Part shown: piece by piece, positions 1-13,295 of the stretch
How positions within the stretch are numbered: position 1 is the first letter of the stretch
Layout: every line of letters begins with the position of its first letter
NCBI RefSeq assembly: GCF_020184175.1
Contig: NC_065531.1
Span: forward strand, 81,128,604-81,192,603
DNA from: Aphis gossypii
Taxonomy: Eukaryota > Arthropoda > Insecta > Hemiptera > Aphididae
DNA: 64,000 nucleotides
Reading direction: 5' to 3'
The notes under the pieces: generated by a model
The model's database searches: none
Told to the model about the DNA's origin: nothing
Seen by the model: only the letters and a program-made list of their open reading frames with translations
Position numbers and translations under genes: made by a program

Positions 1-1914
1 TTAACAATTTCGTAGTGATCGCGACGTTTGAAAAATTTGCGAGGGGGTAGGTTAACGGATTATCTATCTTATGTAGGAATGTAGGTTCGTCTCGGTACGT
101 TTTCTTCTATCACAAGGGACTACTACGGTGTAAGGTTACCTTGTTCAGTTATAGCTTGATGACGTCGTAGAATATATGACACGTTTTTTTAATACTCCGA
201 ACACATGTATAAGTTAAACTCGTATCAGTTGCATCCCTATATTACAGTAACATATTTATCTACAGCAAGATTAAATATATATGTACTAAAAACATAACAA
301 ATTTTTTAATACTTAAGTCGTTGGGAATATTATCATATATACCATAAATAGTGGTTGTTTTTATAGTTTTCCTTACACTTAAATGATTTAAAAGTTATAA
401 TGCATCGTAAAATATTATGTAGGTATATCACCAATTTACCGTAAAAAGCAAAACGAATGAATAATAAATCGATTTACCATATACGAGTCTAAATAATACT
501 AACAATATTTTATTGTTACAATATTACTCCATTTTTTTTTTCAAATTTAATTAATTAATCATTTGATTAATGATTCATAGTTTCCAACTTTTCCTACGTT
601 TTATAGTGCTATAGTTAAGTCAATATTTAAAATTAGTTATAGAATTATATGTAATATACATATTATATTACTTATTTAAATTATGTTTTAAGTATAGGTA
701 TATTCAATATAAACACGGTAACTTAAAAAAATATGTTTAATATTATGCTATTCTTTTATATGATATATTATATATTTGAATAAAATAATTATTATTTAAA
801 AATAAAATATAATATATTAAATGATTAATGAAATGTGCAATGCATTCGAAATCACTATGAATAAAACATGTGTAATAACAATATTATTTTATAGATAAGC
901 ACTATCTTCATGCATGATTATCACCTAGGTCAATGTGTAGGTATTTTCTTATTATTTATATAATAACAAAATAAGAAATATGTAATATTAGAGCCTTCAT
1001 ATGTTTATTACTACTAATAAATTAAATATAAATTAAATTATAGTACGTTTTCATTAACAATAATTTTTATCGAACAGTATATTAATATTAATGGTACCTA
1101 TTATAATTTGCGATGCCAATATAAATTTTATTGTTTTTAAGTTATATGTATTTTTATGAATATAATATAGGTACTCTACAGTTTGAAATTGGAATACATT
1201 TTCATCAATAAACATTATTATTATTATACATAACTGTCTGATTTTGCATAAAAAACCATATATATATATATAAATAATAAATATATCAAAACCATAATAA
1301 ATAATATTTACATCTCGAAAAAAAGATTAAATATAGGCATAAGAGGTTGGTGGGTTACTGACACAGTTCTTTCATTGATGTCAATTTTTCACGGATTTCT
1401 CAACTGAGTAATTTAAGAAATTACATTTCATCTAGAGTTTTATCTGCATCTAATTTTTAGTCTGTAAAGAATTTGATTAGAATTTGTTGAGCATTAATTC
1501 TATTGCTCTCTTAAGAAATCAAATCGAAGTAATAATAATAACAGTAATAATAAAAAATATCACTAATATAAAGTATAAACTAAAATAATGAAATAAATTT
1601 GTTATTATAAATTTCGTTATTAAAATATATATACTTGTAGTTCATACTATATGTTTTGTTATCTGAAGCAGGTAGCTATAATGCTATGTGTATCATATAT
1701 TTATATATGACTAAGCTTATTATTGATGTATTGAACATACACATATTTTCTAAGTTATAATATACAATTTTTATGGATAAGATGTTAGATAACACATTAT
1801 TTCAAGTATTATTTTTGGTGAAAAGTCTTTATTTTAGTTTTATGCATAGTTTCTTTTTATTTTACGTACTGCCAATAATTATATACTGTTTATATTTTTG
1901 TATATCTTTTTCTT
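1..1914. other. AT-rich non-coding stretch
   Basis: Very AT-rich sequence with frequent stop codons in all frames. It holds a short TA run at about 1258-1272 and nothing I can identify as a gene. The first 180 bases are somewhat richer in CpG but have no convincing reading frame. Confidence 0.6.
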
Positions 1915-2180
1915 TTTAAAGTCTAACCTTAGGCCTTGTCTTCTGCGAATATAGATACTACCATAGTACCATTAATCTCTCTTTAACACCAGTGTCTTCA
2001 TATAGAAATACCCGTTGTACTGGTTGCAAATCCAATAAATTTTTCTATGTATGTCTTTGGTGTTCCTCTTTCTTCGAGATTATTGATTCTTCCTTCCATT
2101 ATGTTGGCTATGAAAGGGTTATGTCTTGTTAAATGGTCCATGAGTTGTTTCTTTCTTAATCTAATGATAGATATACTTTA
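1915..2180 (-). mobile_element. Degraded 3' end of a non-LTR retrotransposon reverse transcriptase ORF
   Basis: On the minus strand an open frame runs from about 2177 down to a TGA at 1998-2000. It contains RLRKKQLMDHLTRH followed by NIMEGRINNLEERGTPKTYI. This matches the pattern at the C-terminal end of insect LINE reverse transcriptases, where a basic R/K-rich stretch, a GH-like 'L..H..RH' and an 'EG.i.g.R.RG.P...yi' segment follow the polymerase domain. Past the TGA, further residues typical of the end of such ORFs (a W, then RRRQGLRL) appear in frame before about 1915, so the fragment is broken by stops. The catalytic polymerase (YxDD) region and the endonuclease domain are absent. It is a dead, 5'-truncated remnant, as is usual for LINE insertions. 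The family assignment rests on pattern memory and the exact clade (Jockey, RTE or R2-like) is not determined. Confidence 0.6.
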
Positions 2181-2250
2181 TTCTTTTATTTAAATTTGGA
2201 GAATTTCTGCATTACTTAACCTTTCAATCTAAATAATACGAAATGATAAA

Positions 2251-2284
<34 letters not shown>

Positions 2285-3845
2285 GTCTTTGATATGTCCA
2301 CATTTTTATTCCTTAATATATTTTAACTTACCTAGTTAGTTATAAGACTTAATTTAATTAGATTATTAATATTAGGATATGTGATGTCAGTTTAAATTTT
2401 TTTAAATTCAAAAGTAAATATTTTTTATACAATTCTTTTTAGACGATAAAACTGTTTATTGTACGTTAAACTTTAAGTTCTAAAAATAAGAAAAAAATAT
2501 GATATGAAATTAAAATTAAAATTTTAAATAAAATAAATTTGAATTAGTTTAATTTATTAAAAGAAAAAACTGCAATTTATTTTAGTATAGTTGTTTACAA
2601 GACTCAAAATAAAACATAAAAATATTTGTATTTTTTGATATTTTTTCGCAATTAATTGTTATCAGTTATTTATTTTAATTTAAGCACAGATTACATACTA
2701 TTCTGTCTAAAAAACATTATCGGATTGAAAACCGAAACTTAAAAAAGGTTGTTGATAACTTGCTAGAGTGTTAGAATAAGTGCTTAACTAATATGAAAAC
2801 TAATTTTCCTTGCCAATAGTTTTTATAAGTTTGTTAGACATTTACTTTAAAGGTCTAACGGTTCGACGTACACATATTATTGAAAGAACGTTAATAGCTC
2901 AGTTCACACAATATTCTAATTAAAATACCGATATGTTTTCGTGTTTGAATAAATTTAGACTTACCGAAGTATTTGATAAAAAATTCAGAATAAAGTATAA
3001 GAATAATATTTTTTAGTGAATTTTTTGAGATTGAAAATGCCTTTTTTAATGCCTTTTTAGTGCATTAAATTTACCATACAATTAATAAAATTTTATTATT
3101 TTATTTTATTATGATTGAAATTATCTTCTAATTTTTTAATGATTGGGAAATGATGGGAATTATATATTTATAAATATATATTTTATTATTAAAATATACT
3201 ATAAAACAGCTACATTTATTTTTTTATTATTCAATTTTGTTAGCTAAATATTTGTATAAGCGATTAATTATTAGTGTGCTTGAAAAATATATCATAAGAA
3301 AAAACTAAATTAATTTTATGTTAAAAAAATATAACCACAGTAAAAAGTGTATGATATTTATGACAAAATTACTGATTGATCTTTGAAGAGATAAATGGTA
3401 TTAATATTTCTGAAGTGGGTGTATTTTAAAGTATAGCTTTAATGTTATAATGGTATGTTTAAAGAGTACAGATTAAGGAGTAAGTGAAGAGTGAAAATGG
3501 GCCGAGAGGTGATGACAAAAGTCACAAATAAATATAAAATATAATATTTTTTATTGTGGTGGATCCAACTCAATTTCATCATTTTTTAATCATCAACATT
3601 TATTAATATAGGGAATAAATTTAATAATAGTTATGTTATAATAGCGAGGGACTGACATAATATTATTAACATTCTAATAAATATTAAATAAATTTATATT
3701 CTAAAAAAACATTTTAAATAATTCAATATTTACCTTAATGTCCTTATATTAAATTCTGGATTATGTGTAATATAAATTAAGTTTTCTTTACATATACGTA
3801 ATTAAATTAAAAATTTTATTTGAAAAAAAATAATGCAGATGTATT
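2181..3845. other. AT-rich non-coding stretch with a microsatellite
   Basis: No supported gene. It includes the AAT microsatellite at 2251-2284 and otherwise unremarkable AT-rich sequence. Confidence 0.6.
2251..2284. repeat. (AAT)n microsatellite
   Basis: About eleven uninterrupted AAT/ATA units, read directly from the sequence. Confidence 0.95.
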
Positions 3846-4620
3846 TATGATTCTGAATAGAGTGATGAATGTATTGATTCTAACGTGTATGTGTGTAATT
3901 TTTTGTTTTTGTGTCTATGTACACTATAACTTGTCGAAATAATGATTCAATTTAAAACTTCAGGGGTGGTTTCCGGTGGTAAAGTGAATATCCTTGGTAC
4001 ATTATAGAGGTCAAAAGTCGGAAGTTTTTAGCAGTTTTTAAAACAATTGGGAAAAACCACAAAAAGTGATGGAAAAACAGGAATTTTTACGTAAAACCAG
4101 TTTTCAATAAAATCGATTTTTTTTATATTTTGTTACTCAAAAATGTATCACTGTAAATACTCAAAATTATCACAAAATTTTATGTATTAACGTTATCTAT
4201 ACTTGTAAACTATACAAATTTTCTTTATTATTTGCGCTATTTAAAGAAAACTAAAATTTTTGATTTTTTGAAGTATTTTTTTTTTAAATGTCGATAAATA
4301 ATTTTGAACCCCCCCCCCAAAAAAAAAAAAAAAATTACTTAATTTAATACAATGTTTCTTATAAGTTGTTCTTATTACAGTTAAAAAAAAAAAAATCAAA
4401 AATTCGTTAGTCACAATAATTTTTATAATTTTTATAAGTGTTTAAAGTTAAAATTTTTACGAAAAATCGTAACGATACAGATTTATCCTCAAAAGATTTT
4501 AAACGTTTGTTATTATTCAAAAATATAAGTCGTAAATATTTGAAAATTTCACCAGTTATATATATTGGCATTTTCTTTACGAATTTTCTAAAGATTGAAT
4601 AATAATTTTATTGTATATGT
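3846..4620 (+). repeat. Interspersed repeat, long copy
   Basis: The block starts with 'gatgaatgtattgatt', runs through a T/G-rich 'tttttgtttttgtgtct' and then contains 'acttcaggggtggtttcc'. The same order of motifs appears inverted at about 56360-56500, and the first motif recurs at 21785-22340, so this is a dispersed family. The second half has long T, A and C runs (C10 then A16 at 4309-4334) and phrases such as 'gtatcactgtaaatactca' that I associate with common aphid genome repeats. No coding frame is visible. The outer boundaries are approximate. Confidence 0.55.
4309..4334. repeat. C10 followed by A16 homopolymer
   Basis: Ten C residues followed directly by sixteen A residues inside the interspersed repeat. 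Confidence 0.95.
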
Positions 4621-7360
4621 TTTATAATATAATTTATAAAACATGTGAATAATGAATAATTAATTTTTAAGTAGGTGTATTTATTTTTAAATGTTGATGT
4701 CTATATGTTGGAATTTAATGTTTAAGAAAACAACAAATTTTACGTACTTTAGATTTTATTTCACTGAAAATTATTTGTTTAAAGATATGATTATGGCTAT
4801 GATTATTCAAAAAATTATTGTAATTAACATCAATACATTATAATAGTATTTTTTAACTTATACAATTGTCTAAGTATAACAAACACTAGATATATAACAC
4901 TATTAAGGATTAGTATATAAAGTTGAATTACTCAAGAACTACTCGTTTATATTTCGATTTAGACACATTAAATTGTTTTCCCAAAATTTATTTAATTGAT
5001 TATTAATTATTGAAAAAAGGGCAGTTTTCATTTGTTAATATGCTCGTATCAACAGATGATAATCTTAAATGGTATCAATTTAAGCTTTAAGCATTTGAAA
5101 ATACCTATATATTTTTTAAGTACCTAGGTATAATAAAATTATTCCTAAATTCAGAATATGAATAAATATATTATTCATGGATAAAAGGGAGAGAACAATA
5201 GTATTCTTGTGAATTAACTTGTGTTTATACATTATACTCTATTGTTTATAATTTTGCTTGTTTGGACTAATATAGGATGAGTAATAAATAATGATTGGAT
5301 AGGTAGCCACTAAGTATTTTTTTTAAGTGGAAGTGTTCACTTTAATTTTTGTACTTAGAATGGTATAAAAACATTTTTAATTAAAATATGTTGTTGATAT
5401 TTTAACACAATGATAGTATTTTATTGAATGTGTACCTATGAATTACGAAAAATCTTTAATAGCGGACAATGGACAATGGTGCATAAACATAATGTGAATT
5501 CTGACGTTTTAATTAAACACATCGATTTTGTCTGAAATTGTTTATGCACAAACTGAGTTACGGTAGTTATTCAACTAAAGTCAGGAAACAAATAAATGTA
5601 TAAACATATATTATTATAATGCTGAAATACATAAAAATGTGGATAATTTTTGTCTTAGAATATTTTTTTCTTTTTATGTCGATGTATCATACACTTTTTT
5701 TTAACTACCGACTTTTAAAAATGTTACCACGAACACATATCAAAACTTTTTTTTATTCATTACTGTCGCAGAGCTGATATTCAAAATTTTATAAACTGGA
5801 TTAATTTTATGTTGAAAGGTGTTAAATATAATAAATACATTATTTAGAAAGCAACATGATTATATCATAATAATGCAAAAATTGTACCTATATGAAACGA
5901 TTTAAATTTTTTTCTTTTTTCCTTAATTGGGTATACACGTGAATGAGTATGGATTTAATTAATGCTCTTGAAAAAACTAACAAGTTCAATATTTTTACCC
6001 ATCATATCTTGACCGTTATTTTAAAACAAGCACACAGATCGATATCTTGTGTACAGTCCAATTAGTAGCGTACTGGTCAACATATTATATTGATATGTCT
6101 TGTTTTCAACTCTGAGTAGTGACCACATATTGTGAAAAACCATTAACTCAGTACTTGTTAGACTAATATATCATATTATATTATACTATAACATGTGTTA
6201 GACAAATCGTAATATTCTTCTTTTTCAGTATTTTTTTCGTATTTACATTGTTAATATTTCTTGATATCAACTAAAAATAAAAGCTTCCAAGATAATATAA
6301 GTATTGTATTAAAAAGTTTTTATTTGAATGCATTTTTAATACGTATCTAATATATAGAAATCATATAAATTAATTTTTTTACTTGTGTAATGTGTATAAT
6401 TAATAGGTATGTAAAATACGTATAATATTATAAGTATCGAGTTACATAACATGATGTTTTGAACGGAAATAATAAATTCCTAAGTTTATTTGAAAAACTT
6501 AGGTCCAATCTAATAAAAGTTTTATATAAAATGCAAATAAAGAAGGGGTAGTATTGTAGTACTAATGATTATCCCTTAAAATGAAGTGTTTGGTAATAGT
6601 TAACTGTTGTATAATATCAATGCTAGCTTTATTGTAGTATTACTTACCTATAATTTTGAAATTAATATGAGATATGCCTAGTTAACGAATATTAGACTTA
6701 AAATAAATTGAAATTGATTACTCGATGCATAGATAAATATTTATACATTTATGTTAAAGGTTTCATAGTTGAATAAATGGAATTGTTTATTTCTTTTTAA
6801 TCATTTTTAGTCATGCATTTTTCTTGAATATTTTGAATTCAAAATATGTTTCACTTGTAACGTGTTTGTTTAATAATTAATAATATGTACATTATTATAA
6901 TGTATGTATACTGTAACAGTAGCCGGTAGGTACTGAGATAATAAACTATGCCAAGTTTAGACACAGAGTAGAAGGAAGGTAATTGGAACATACATTACTT
7001 TGGTAGATAAGTTCAGGCCAAAGTTTATATAATATTTATGTTGTTAGAAAATTCTCTGCCTTGTCTAAGATAACTTTGGTTTCAAATGTTTTTTGGCAGT
7101 TCTTAGGATAGGATTGTGCATAATATATTTTAAAAAATCCTTAGAGTTTAATTTTAGCATAAAAATAATCAAATAAAAAAATTGAAAAGGAGTCTGTTTG
7201 TCATGGCAATAGACAACATAATATTATTTACTACGATATATTATAAGTGAGCAACAAAGTATTGGTGTCATAAAATATATTTTGAAATCGAAACTCAAAC
7301 TCACACATAATATATAAATTACATTTTCATTTTTATGTTTTCAATGTGTCATGATACTGA
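4621..7360. other. AT-rich non-coding stretch
   Basis: No gene, RNA or clear repeat structure seen. All frames are interrupted at short intervals. Confidence 0.55.
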
Positions 7361-7504
7361 CTGATTGATAATAAAAACGGACCATTCGAATTCGACGTTT
7401 TATTTTTATCTGAACATAAATATTACGGCGAAATTCTCCAAGTGTACGGCTACTCTTTCAAAGTGGTATCCTTGATATCCTCTCTGAATTTTATTACAAA
7501 ATGA
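7361..7504 (+). other. Short exon-like open frame, unidentified
   Basis: A 47-codon plus-strand frame between two stops reads KNGPFEFDVLFLSEHKYY and onward. Its composition is richer in GC than the flanks. There is no ATG near its start and no convincing splice sites. The length is well within chance for this base composition, so it is only a pointer to a possible conserved element or exon. Confidence 0.12.
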
Positions 7505-8587
7505 ACATTTTATAGTACAATATTTGTAAGAAGCTCGTGAATAGTTACGTCGTAACTTTAACAAGAAATGCTTAGTCAACTATTACTTTATTAGATTGAT
7601 ATTTAATATTATAATAAATATATTTTCAAAAATTATCTGATCAATGAAAAATATTAAAATATCTTTTTATAGTATTATAATATATAATCCATAAACTGGA
7701 TAAGTCATTTAGCCGAATATGGTAAATATAGTATAGTAAACTAAAAATCATTGTCCTTGGTGTTTATTACGTCATATTATAGTGGTATAAAATAAGTCCA
7801 TTTCTGCAGTTTTTCCACTAACTTATTGAGAATTTCACATAGAAAAAATTTTAATGTGTTATTAACCTTTGATTGGTTTGATAGTAATTTAAAAGCATAT
7901 TATGCTTTAAAACACTTTTAGAGAATTGTTTCTACTTAAAATTGATACAAATGAAACATGAAACTCATTTCTCAGATTCTCAGAACCAAATACCATACAT
8001 ACAAACATACAGTAGGTATTAAATATTTTACAAATTTGATTAAAATATTAAAATATTTACAATATTCAACTCTATACATTTTATAAATTTATTATAATCA
8101 TATTTCCATATTATTACTATGATATATTATTATTACATATTATTACCGCATTTATAAAAAATAATTTTGTTATAAATAAATATGAAATAAATTAAATCTA
8201 TGAGAGTAACTTATTAAGCTAAGAGCCTATAAAGTATAAAACATCAATATATATTCATCTTTTAAAAAAGAATAAACTTCTAAGAATTACAATGGAGGGA
8301 AATGATTCCTCTTCAAAACGAGTCATGATAATTTCTTGAGAAATTCTGCTATAATATAGTATAATAACACGACGTGTTTATTGACCATAAAACTGTAATC
8401 ATCAATTCAATGTTGCACAAAAATGTGAGTATATGTCGTAAATTGGTTGGTTTCGATATAGGCATGCTAATATACATGCGCTGTACATATAAACGAAGCG
8501 GTCATTTTATCGTTCCTTAAAGTTGTAACCCTAGTCTCGAACCGAATGAAAAAAAAATACATACATATATCCATTTTTCATTGGGGA
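7505..8587. other. AT-rich non-coding stretch
   Basis: No supported feature. A slightly CpG-richer patch begins near 8440. Confidence 0.5.
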
Positions 8588-8728
8588 TTTATTATAACGA
8601 CAGTCAACACTTTATATTGCTGATATCAAGTCCACTTTAAGACTACCCACCGAGAATTCACATCCCTCAGGAGTCACGTCGACTGAATTAATATCGAAAT
8701 TCTGACCAGGAAGATTTGTTTGCCTCAT
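8588..8728 (-). other. Small minus-strand ORF followed by AATAAA, possible 3' terminal exon
   Basis: On the minus strand an ATG at 8728-8726 opens a 38-residue frame (MRQTNLPGQNFDINSVDV onward) ending in TAA at 8614-8612. An AATAAA polyadenylation hexamer lies about 19 bases past the stop (8593-8588). The residue mix (Pro, Gly, Asp, Val, Glu) is unlike the Lys/Asn/Ile-rich translations of the surrounding DNA. A weak splice acceptor ('ttctatgag' then G) overlaps the ATG, so it could be the last exon of a minus-strand gene instead of a complete small ORF. I do not recognise the protein, and chance is not excluded. Confidence 0.22.
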
Positions 8729-9852
8729 AGAATAAGGTTAACGTCCCAATAGGATAACGCTAACACTAAACAAGACTATTGCTCATCGTTATAATATTGA
8801 ATTGGAAAGAAATCACTGACCGAGTGGATGGATATTACATGTTATATTTAGAGGTGTACGGAAAAAAATGTTCCTTATTGTAAATTATGATCAGTGTTTA
8901 AATACATAAAAGTACATACATTAAGAGTTCTCAATTTTAATGATCACAGAACTAGGTCTGATATTTTAATGAAATATGTATGGGTATAATACTAAAAATC
9001 TATTTCGATAAATAATTTATTTATGATATTAACAATAAGTTTACTGTCAATAATAATTTTACATTCAAATACAACAAAAATATATAAAAGTATAAACAAA
9101 TAGTGATGTAACCTACAAAATTGGATATAGGAATAATTTTTACAAGTTAAATAATATGAATTTAAAAAAAGTAGTAAATAATAAAAATATATAGTAATTA
9201 GCTACGTATTATAATTAGTTACCTATACGTGTTGATTTATTTATACATCATAAAGGTTAAAATTACTTTTGATGAATCGCTTTAAATAAAGCAATACATT
9301 CTACACCAATTTTATTTGGTAATGATATCATTGTATACTTAGCTATATATAATCTAAGTATAATGGGTAGATAAATAACTTAAATGAAAATGTGTTATGT
9401 TTAATTAGTTTGACCAAATTTAATAGTTATATTAGAATTTAGCTTAACTTGATCTTATAGAAATATTTTTGATTTAGCATCAAGTTATAATACAATTTTT
9501 TTTTATTTATATACTCATCATAGTTATAAATCTACAAATAGTTATATTTTAGCAAAAAAACTACACGTACATGTAATATGTATACACGTGTTAAAACATA
9601 ATCTGTACACAGACAGTAGTTATGAACTCTTTGAATGATAAATGAACTCATTTAGTTTTAGTGAAATGTGTTCCTTACTCGAGTGGCTCTCAGAGCACAT
9701 CATATCAACAAGGAAGAAATTATTTTTATAGCGGTTTTGAAAAAAAAGGATTTTTTAACATAAAAGGATATTTCTGCGTAAAACGAATGTCTTTATGTAT
9801 ACATATATAGTATTATATATAGTAGGTATGACATCTGGTTATTAAATATTAA
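8729..9852. other. AT-rich non-coding stretch
   Basis: Mostly AT-rich. Nothing supportable as a gene. Confidence 0.5.
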
Positions 9853-10288
9853 AAGCTTCTGAAGCTTCTGTTTGATGGGCCGCAAATTACACAAGCTGTC
9901 AACCGTTTTGAAAAGTTATGTGCGGCGAAAAAAAGGGTCAAGTGAGTAACATTTTTAATCGTCAATCCTTCTAGTTTACAGCACAAGGAAAAACACATTT
10001 AGGGAGGAGCTGTAATATTTTTAAATTTTTATGGTGTGTCCTCGCCGTAATATAATGCATAGAAAAAGTAATAATAAAAAATATAAACATTACGTGAGTT
10101 CAGAGGAATAATTCTGAAAGTTTGTAGGTTACACCGGATATAAAGTGTGTCCGTTTTGTTTGGACAGGTTTACTGAGTCGTCGTTAGTATTCTACATAAG
10201 TATGGGGTTTTTACAACTTCTGTGCATTGGTTTCAAAACACTTCCTTTAGACATATGTATACGTGCTTCACCTCTGACTCTAAATTAG
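9853..10288 (+). other. GC-richer patch with two exon-like frames, unidentified
   Basis: Two plus-strand frames stand out. At 9853-9945 a frame containing LLFDGPQITQAVNRFEKLCA runs into a consensus splice donor, GTGAGT at 9942-9947. At 10118-10288 a 56-residue frame includes GYKVCPFCLDRFTESS, with a Cys-x2-Cys pair. A possible acceptor ('gtttgtag' before GTTACACC) precedes it. They could be exons of an unannotated gene or part of a conserved non-coding element. I cannot assign a family, and both lengths are compatible with chance. Confidence 0.15.
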
Positions 10289-13145
10289 CTTTTATCTGCC
10301 AAATTAGTGTTCTCAGTTAGTACACTGATTAAACTTAGATATTCAATTTCAAGTTTTTAAATAATTTAATACCTTCAATGGTATAATCAAATTGTATGAG
10401 CTCATAGTTATGTTAGGCTTACTTTTTAAAAATTAGTAAATATAATTACTATATTTATTATTTTTTTATTTGAGTTAGGCCGAATAATTTGTAAAAATAT
10501 GATTAAAATTAATTGTTTGTTCATTCAAATAAATTGCTGGAAATTAAATTTAACTGTAATTTGGTAATTATTTCATATTTTTTATCGCTCAACTAGAAAA
10601 GGTTTTTAATTTAAAAATACAATTATAAGGAACGTTATTTAATTTATGAAAAAGGTTTTGATGTGGACAAAACCTCAACAATTAATGATTCAGTATTCAA
10701 AATGTAACATCGTCATGACAAAAATATAAATTATTTATTTTATGTTTAATTTGTTTCATGACTGTGAGCATTTAATAATAATCATATGCCAACCATGAAT
10801 AAATAATGAAAAAAAAACAATTTAATGTTGTTTCTTTTTAATATTATAATATTAAGACTTGACTAATTTGTGTCAAACTAATTAATTTTAAAAATAGGTA
10901 AATAAAAATAACATAATCTTTATAAATTATAATAGGAATAATATTATAATTGAGTATCTATAGGTAAGAATATAATGGATATTGTTACGCATTGACAACA
11001 ATAACAAGTGTTATTTGTTAATATTAAGCTAAACATTAGTGTTATATGTATTAATTATTACACAATTCAGTTATTTATTTTAAAGTAGATTATTCTTTTT
11101 ATGTCTGAAAAATAGTTCATTTGCTTTATACAGATTGTCTGGGATGTGAAATTTGAATGAGAATAATAAATTTAACTGTATTTTAGTATTACATTTTGGA
11201 CATAATATAAGTTTGGTTTTTTCAATAAAAATTAAATGTTCTATATTAATTTTTTAAACGATATGTAAATTAAAAGGTTAATAATAATAGTAATTAAGTA
11301 TTTAAACGTTGCTTCATCTTGAAATTGTAATACAATTCAAATTAAAAACTATTTTATACTTTTGTTTAATTAATAATAGATTTATTAATTGAAAATTTGG
11401 TTACAAAGTATTTTTTTATTAGACAATGGAATCTCTTTTTAACGGACTTGGAGGTTCTTTGTAATAAATTAATTTAGTAAAAATTTCGTTAAAAAGAAAT
11501 AATACTTTTTTTAACTTAAAAACTTATTTTTAGTGTTCGAACTGCGAGATGTATGCAAATAATAATTTCTAATATGTTTGTATAATATTTATAGAAATAA
11601 ATTAATTTAAACTATATTAAGTAAGTTCTGCTATCTTATTGAATAAATGTGTACTATTCTAACTTCAAAAATGCTCATACTTATTGGTGATTGTGTACTT
11701 TATGAATAATAATATGTAACAATACAATAGTTTTTAAACTTGTAGTATACAAAACAAAATTATTTCTTTAAATAGAAACGTTTTTAAATAAAAACTTAAT
11801 GGTTCCATAAGATATCGTATATAGAGTTCCTTTAAATAGAAGTTTTTTAAGTAAAGGTGAATTTTTTTAGATCGAATAAATCAATAATTTAATTGGTTTT
11901 ATAATGCTATTTTATTTATTAATTTTTTCTGTGAACACTTGTTTGGATTATAGTGTACAAAATGTTTCATGAAACCTATTGATTAGAAATTGAGTCTAGA
12001 TGATAATTTAGACAGGTCAATGCATCTATTTTTAAATATTAATAACATAGAGGTAGTTTTTTCTCATTACTTTCTTTGGCGAAAGAAAAATGTATCTACC
12101 ATCATCAAAAAATAAATAAAATATCAGCATGTGTGGTTGAATTCAACTTGCGTGAAGGTGAATAAAGGAAAGTGGATAGTGATAGGTATTTTACCCTTAA
12201 TTCCAATCTAAATTATTTTGTCATTGTATACATTTTATACATAATACATATATAATATTATTATGTCAAGTAACAAAACAATGTTTTGTAGTATTACAAT
12301 ATGCTATTTAATAAGCATACATTTACGGCTATTATTATGAATGAATACAGTAGTGATGGTTAGAAGTTTATTTACTAGCATACTGATATAGCAATGATAG
12401 CAAAAACTATCGTTATTATTTTAAAGTTTATTTAGAGTCTTTAAAATCAAAAAAATATAATATATTATATGGATTTAATAACTTTGAAACGTAATGTACC
12501 GAGCACTAGTACAATATTAAATTTTATTTTATGGATCTGTTGGAGTATTATTAATATATTATGATCATTAATAGCTCTGCATTATATGTTTTATTAAATG
12601 CTACTACAATTATTGGTATAATCACCATACCATATTTGTTTGAAAATAAAAGCACATTTTAAGTCAAATATTATATATTTATACGTATCTATAGTATACT
12701 GTTTTTAAAAGATTAAAATATACGAAATGTCGAAACGAACCAGTTATTTTTCAGTTTTGTATTTTGTGTTTATGGAACTTTTATATTATATTTTATATCT
12801 ACTATATATAGCATGATTATTTGGGAAATTAATTTTACTTATTTTTCGTAAGAAAAATAAAAAGTTGACAAATCTGTTGTATTTCTATGGGTCTATGGGT
12901 TATAATAAAATAATTGTTATTAATGCTCTTTATCAAACTTAATTTAATTTACAATTTAATCCTATTTATGGCAACTTGTTTGATAAAGTGTTATACGTCA
13001 TAACATCTATTATTTGGATTTTCTCTTCAAAACAGAATGATTCATCAACGCTATACATAATATGTAAATAGTTTCATCTGCAGACGTTTACTGGACATGA
13101 TAAATCACGAAAGTCGGAAAATTTTGAAATGCATCTCTATAGTAA
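10289..13145. other. AT-rich non-coding stretch
   Basis: No gene or structured repeat recognised. Long A/T runs throughout. Confidence 0.55.
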
Positions 13146-13295
13146 AATGTTACAGGTAAATGCATTAAAGCAAGCCCAAAGGGCGAATTACCCCGGACGT
13201 TCCTATCTCGTTTAACGTTTAACGTCAAGGGCGTTTGCATTATGGAAACCCGGCAATCAATGTACACACAAAACGTTCAATTAAATATTAATTGA
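13146..13295 (+). other. Exon-like open frame in a GC-richer patch, unidentified
   Basis: A 49-codon plus-strand frame ends in TGA at 13293-13295. It includes ASPKGELPRTFLSRLTFN and an internal ATG. A 'gttacag' acceptor-like site lies at its start (AG at 13154-13155), although the same bases also look like a donor (CAG then GTAAAT). GC and CpG content are clearly above the flanks. A minus-strand frame starting nearby also stays open for 82 codons. No family is recognised. A conserved regulatory element is an equally good explanation. Confidence 0.15.
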
